Shown here in pieces: positions 58,600 through 64,000 of a stretch of 64,000 nucleotides of DNA; the first letter of the stretch is position 1; every line of letters begins with the position of its first letter. The stretch is from Dendrocalamus latiflorus. Taxonomy: Eukaryota > Streptophyta > Magnoliopsida > Poales > Poaceae. Under the pieces are notes generated by a model. It did no database searches and was not told the DNA's origin. It was given only the letters and a program-made list of their open reading frames with translations. Where the stretch lies: assembly GCA_017311315.1 (NCBI GenBank), contig CM029670.1, positions 27,024,449-27,088,448 on the forward strand, read 5' to 3'. The position numbers and the translations under genes are program-made.

Positions 58600-61068
58600 T
58601 ACTTCCTTGGATGTATGCATGCACGCACCCTCCCCCGTCTTGCACTTCTGTTGCATTCCTCTCAACCACATCTGCTTGTAATCTCTCAACGTAATAAGAG
58701 CATATATATGCCTATGCTATGGTGACTTCAACTCTCCAAGCTCTTTCATTTGAAATATAACCGAGAGATTTTCTTTTGTCCTCTGTATCTCCTCTTAATT
58801 ATCTCCTGTGGTGATTAAATTATCAATATAGACTAGAACTATTGTTAGTCTACCTTCTTTGGCCTTCACAAATAGACTAGAGTCTGATGAAGCAACATTA
58901 AATCCACTTTGTACTAGAAACTCACCGATTTTCCCCTACCAAACTCTTGGAGCCTGCTTCAAGCCGTAAAGCGCCTTCTTCAATTAGCAAACATACTCTA
59001 GTTGAGTCTTACTCTCAAAACTTTTGGTTGTTCCATATAAATATCCTTGTCAAGCTCTCCATGTACAAAGACATTCTTGACATCCATCTGCCACAACTTC
59101 CAAGACTTGCTAGCAACCAAAGCAAGCAAGACTCGAACAGTTGTGATCTTCGCCATTGTACTGAATATTTCTTTGTAGTCTAGCCCATATTGTTGAGAGA
59201 ATCCTCGAGCAATAAGACAAGCTTTATACCTTTCGATCGAGCTGCCTGGACAAGTTTTGATTTTATAAACCTATTTACATGATATTGGCTTCACATCCTT
59301 TGATATTGGCACTAAGTCCCATATTTTATTTTCTTTTAGTTCCTTAACCTCTTCCTCCATAGCCTTTCGCCACTCAGGGCCTTGTGCTGCTACCTCATGA
59401 GAAGATGGCTCAATAGGTATAGCCTCATCAATAAGGGTAGCATTAGCATACCTAGGATTTGGATTCTGCTTCCTTGTAGATCTTCGTAGTTCATGTACAG
59501 GATCTTCAACTTCTACTTGATTTGGATGATGTTTCTTGAGTACAACTAATGTTTGCCAGTTTTCCATGAACTCTTGGGCTTACTGGGTGAGCTCCCTTCA
59601 TCTTCACTTGGAGTTGATGCTTGCCCCTCAACTTCTAGCTTAACTTCTTCTAGAACCTCATCCAAATCTTAGGATTCAGAAATCTTGATCTTCTTGTTAG
59701 TCCACCATGAAGAGGCTTCATCAAACACAATATTTCTTGAAGTGTGGCACTTGCCTATAGTTAGATCATAACACCTCCAACCGTTTCAGGCACCATCATA
59801 GCCAACGAAGATGAACCGAATCACCTTCTTGTCAAACTTGCTCCCCAAGAGATCTAGCACAAAAACATAGCATACACAGTCAAATACTTTGAAGTGGTTG
59901 ATGACTAGCTTTATCTTCCACAACTTCTCATGTGGTGATTTAAATCCCATCCTTATTTGTGGTAGCCTATTAATCACATAGGCTGCAGTCCTCATACACT
60001 TAGCCCAGAATCTTCCTTGTACATTCTTGGCATGTAGCATACTTGGACAAGTTTCTGCAAGGTGACGATTCCTATGCTCTGCTACTCCATTTTGTTGCGG
60101 AGTATTGGGGCAAGTTAATTATCTTTTTATCTTATGTTTCTTGAGATAGATAGTGAATTCATTGGATAATATTCTCTCCCATTGCCAGTACGCAAACACT
60201 GAATCTTTTTGTCAAGTTCACTCTCTATTTTTTTCTTAAATTCCATAAACTTCATAAAAGTTTTAGATTTCTATTTTATAAAGTAATCCCAAACATATCT
60301 TGAGAAGTCATCGATAAACGTCATCATGTACCTAATGCCTCCAAGTGATATTTGCTTAATTGGTCCAAACACATCTAAGTGTATGAGCTCCAAAGGTATC
60401 TTGGCCCGATGTTCTAACTCCTTGTATGGTAATTGATGAGCCTTGCCATACTGACAGCCAGCACAGCCTACATTTGTTCGGATGTCCAAATAAGGAAGTC
60501 CTTTCAACACGTGCCTCTCCATCAAGCTAACATATCCAAGCCGCGCATGCTAGAGATCAGATGTTTCATTCTTTCGAATCTTGTCTACATATGCTGACTC
60601 TATAGAGAACACATAAACAGATTGTCTTCTTCTCCCTTCCATGATAGGTGTGTCGATCGCCTTTACTTTTCTAAAAACAACAACTTCTTTAGGGCTGAAG
60701 AGTACATAGTTCTCTTATGCTGCGAATTGAGGCACTGACAACAAATTCTTTTTCAAGGTTGGGATATGATAGACCTTTTCAAGATGGAGTTATTGGTGGA
60801 GTTGTCTTGGTGCCCGCAACGACCTCCCCATAGATCCTAACCTTATAGGTAGGAGTCCATGCAGGTCTGCCTATAGCCATATTTGTGGCTATTGAGCTTA
60901 TTGATCCTATAGCTTGCACCAGCAAGATCCACCATGGTGACTGACACGTGGTGTCAAGTAAACTTTTGTCCCAGACCAACGAGCTTTACATTCTCAGACT
61001 ATGCACCAGCAAAGTCTCCCCTTGGTGCCTCAAAGACTCCTCTCGATCCTGATGATCCCGGACCGCCT
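58600..61068 (-). pseudogene. Ty1-copia pol relic (pre-integrase, integrase, reverse transcriptase)
   Basis: Minus-strand frames, broken by stops, run in pol order. 60990-60570 holds NLLSVPQFAA-like pre-integrase sequence. 60525-60271 has GCAGCQYGKAHQLPY (GAG-pre-integrase) and DVFGPIKQISLGG..MTFIDDFSRYVW (integrase core). 60040-59786 has AAYVINRLPQ and VFDCVCYVFV..KVIRFIFVGYDGA. 59567-59271 has RRSTRKQNPNPRY and EWRKAMEEEVKELKENKIWDLV (start of reverse transcriptase). Below 59270, degenerate ARGFSQQYGLDY, MDVKNVFVHGEL and LYGLKQAP-like pieces follow. Gag is deleted: the primer site lies immediately beyond. RNase H and the 3' LTR were not found. Confidence 0.85.
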
Positions 61069-61080
61069 GCTCTGATACCA
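61069..61080 (-). other. tRNA-iMet primer-binding site of the copia relic
   Basis: GCTCTGATACCA (minus strand TGGTATCAGAGC, perfect) lies 2 nt from the LTR edge at 61083. It fixes the minus orientation and the position of the 5' LTR. Confidence 0.85.
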
Positions 61081-61082
61081 CT

Positions 61083-61560
61083 TGTTGAAAATCTCAAGGT
61101 GGAAAGCAAGAAGACAAAGAAGTAGTAGACACACATGGCTCTCATATATATTACTCTATTGGCTCACACAACACCCATACATCCATCAGGAGTTACTATT
61201 AACATTAAGAGGATACACCGGTTTATATAGCCTACCAAACCGACACATACAACCGACTTAAGTAACAAATATCATGCTATATTCAGCTAAGAGCTCCCTA
61301 GAAGCTACTTGATTTGCCATCATACACATGCTTGTTGACAGGCTTAATGAAGTATCCAAACATCCTTTGGCTTTTGAACTGTCTTGTATTAGGCTTGTCA
61401 CATATGGTGGTGTACATGGACTGCATGTTCCTAGAAGTTTGACTTGGCTACAAGTGTTCACATACTGATAGTAGCAGCAATAGCTATATGTTTCATGCAT
61501 CCATACAGGTCGGTTGTGCAGATTTTACTGCTTGCCAACTTAGCTCATGAACCATCCAGA
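61083..61560 (-). mobile_element. 5' LTR of the copia relic (outer end uncertain)
   Basis: On the plus strand it starts TGTTGAAAATCTC next to the primer site. A minus-strand TATA box (GGCTATATAAACCGG, about 61231-61217) marks the promoter. The U3 end near 61560 is approximate; no target duplication was identified. Confidence 0.65.
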
Positions 61561-61569
61561 ATTAACTAG

Positions 61570-63563
<1,994 letters not shown>

Positions 63564-63856
63564 TGTTGTAGCTACGGGCTAAACAGAGAAGGAGGGGACT
63601 AGTAGGAGAGGAAGAGGAGAGCCAGATCTGTGGAGAGGTGGTGAGAATGAGAGATGTCCCCCCCTTTGCCCCTCCTGGGGGTTTATATATATGAGTGGGG
63701 TAGAATGGGAAATTCCCATTCTACCCCTTAGTATTTACAAAGGATGAGGGTACATTGGTATATTTACACTGTTATACTCCTCTACACTATTAGGCCTATT
63801 ACATGTTGGACTAGTTGCATGGCCCAGGCACGGGGGGTTGGGCCACCCCTACAACA
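63564..63856 (-). mobile_element. 3' LTR of an element extending beyond the window
   Basis: The plus-strand left edge TGTTGTAGCTACGG and right edge CCCCTACAACA make 8-bp inverted LTR termini (TGTTGTAG..CTACAACA). On the minus strand a TATA box (CATATATATAAACCCCC, about 63693-63677) is present, and a purine tract (GTCGAGGGAGTAC) abuts the right edge, so this 293-bp unit is the 3' LTR and the internal region starts at 63857. It is inserted into the gypsy LTR relic. The five bases at 63559-63563 are CCATA; the matching copy would be outside the window. Confidence 0.75.
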
Positions 63857-64000
63857 GTACTCCCTCGACAGCAAGCGCTGAGGTCCCGATGGGCGAGCTG
63901 ACGCGGTCAACCACCCCAGCCCCCGTTCCCTGACAGCAAGCGCGAGGGTGCCGATGCAACTGGTAGCTCGAAGAGCCTAGAGGAAATGCCTATGAAGAAA
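63857..64000 (-). mobile_element. Internal 3' end of the right-edge LTR element
   Basis: 144 bp of internal sequence precede the purine tract on the minus strand. Two near-copies of CTGACAGCAAGCGC / TCGACAGCAAGCGC occur about 65 bp apart. No conserved domain is visible in so little sequence. Confidence 0.5.

Overview
The window looks like nuclear DNA from a grass, probably rice-like. The family signatures are those of Poaceae repeats: long Ty3-gypsy LTRs opening TGTAACATCCC, Ty1-copia elements primed by initiator tRNA-Met (TGGTATCAGAGC), CACTA-type and Ulp1-like fragments, Stowaway MITEs and A^T-inserted Helitrons. Genes are sparse and have GT-AG introns. The species is inferred from repeat style only. 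No bacterial, phage or CRISPR features were seen.

Three host genes can be supported. (1) A five-coding-exon gene at 24482-33381 (+) encodes an 819-residue domesticated Mutator transposase of the MUSTANG type, with PB1, MuDR DNA-binding, MULE, SWIM and CCHC domains. (2) A tRNA-Arg(CCT) gene lies at 50639-50711 (-). (3) A group IVa-like bHLH transcription factor lies at 51011-52283 (-); its second exon carries an apparent one-base frameshift.

The rest is mostly mobile DNA. 1-5270 holds a decayed CACTA-like protein region and a minus-strand gypsy LTR fragment. 5271-9925 holds the 3' end of a copia element (polypurine tract plus LTR), then a 3.3 kb solo LTR with a perfect TCTGG duplication and a degenerate tandem array of GACCAC/GTGGTCGG motifs. 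11.7-13.0 kb holds a Stowaway MITE and a LINE relic. 13257-23260 is a tandem duplication of a roughly 1.3 kb unit. Its first copy was later invaded by a 3.8 kb solo LTR (TTATG duplication) and by a 3.65 kb Helitron; its second copy preserves both empty sites.

The third intron of the MUSTANG gene is about 6.1 kb. It contains a 5.07 kb internally deleted chromovirus-type gypsy element, into which a 1.56 kb internally deleted copia element has inserted (GGTGC duplication). Downstream, 34.5-50 kb contains copia LTR fragments, a Helitron 3' end, a 1.7 kb solo LTR and a 3.6 kb gypsy solo LTR (perfect AGAAT duplication), the last inside another LTR. 55-64 kb holds MITE-like and Helitron-like termini, a minus-strand copia pol relic, a gypsy LTR relic, an (AT)22(GT)29 microsatellite and, at the right edge, an LTR whose element continues out of the window.

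The most interesting objects are the domesticated transposase with altered catalytic positions that still splices across a nested retrotransposon pair, the Helitron with a base-exact internal empty-site control, and the copia LTR family whose U3 length varies through tandem-array expansion. I found no convincing sign of a new multi-gene system.
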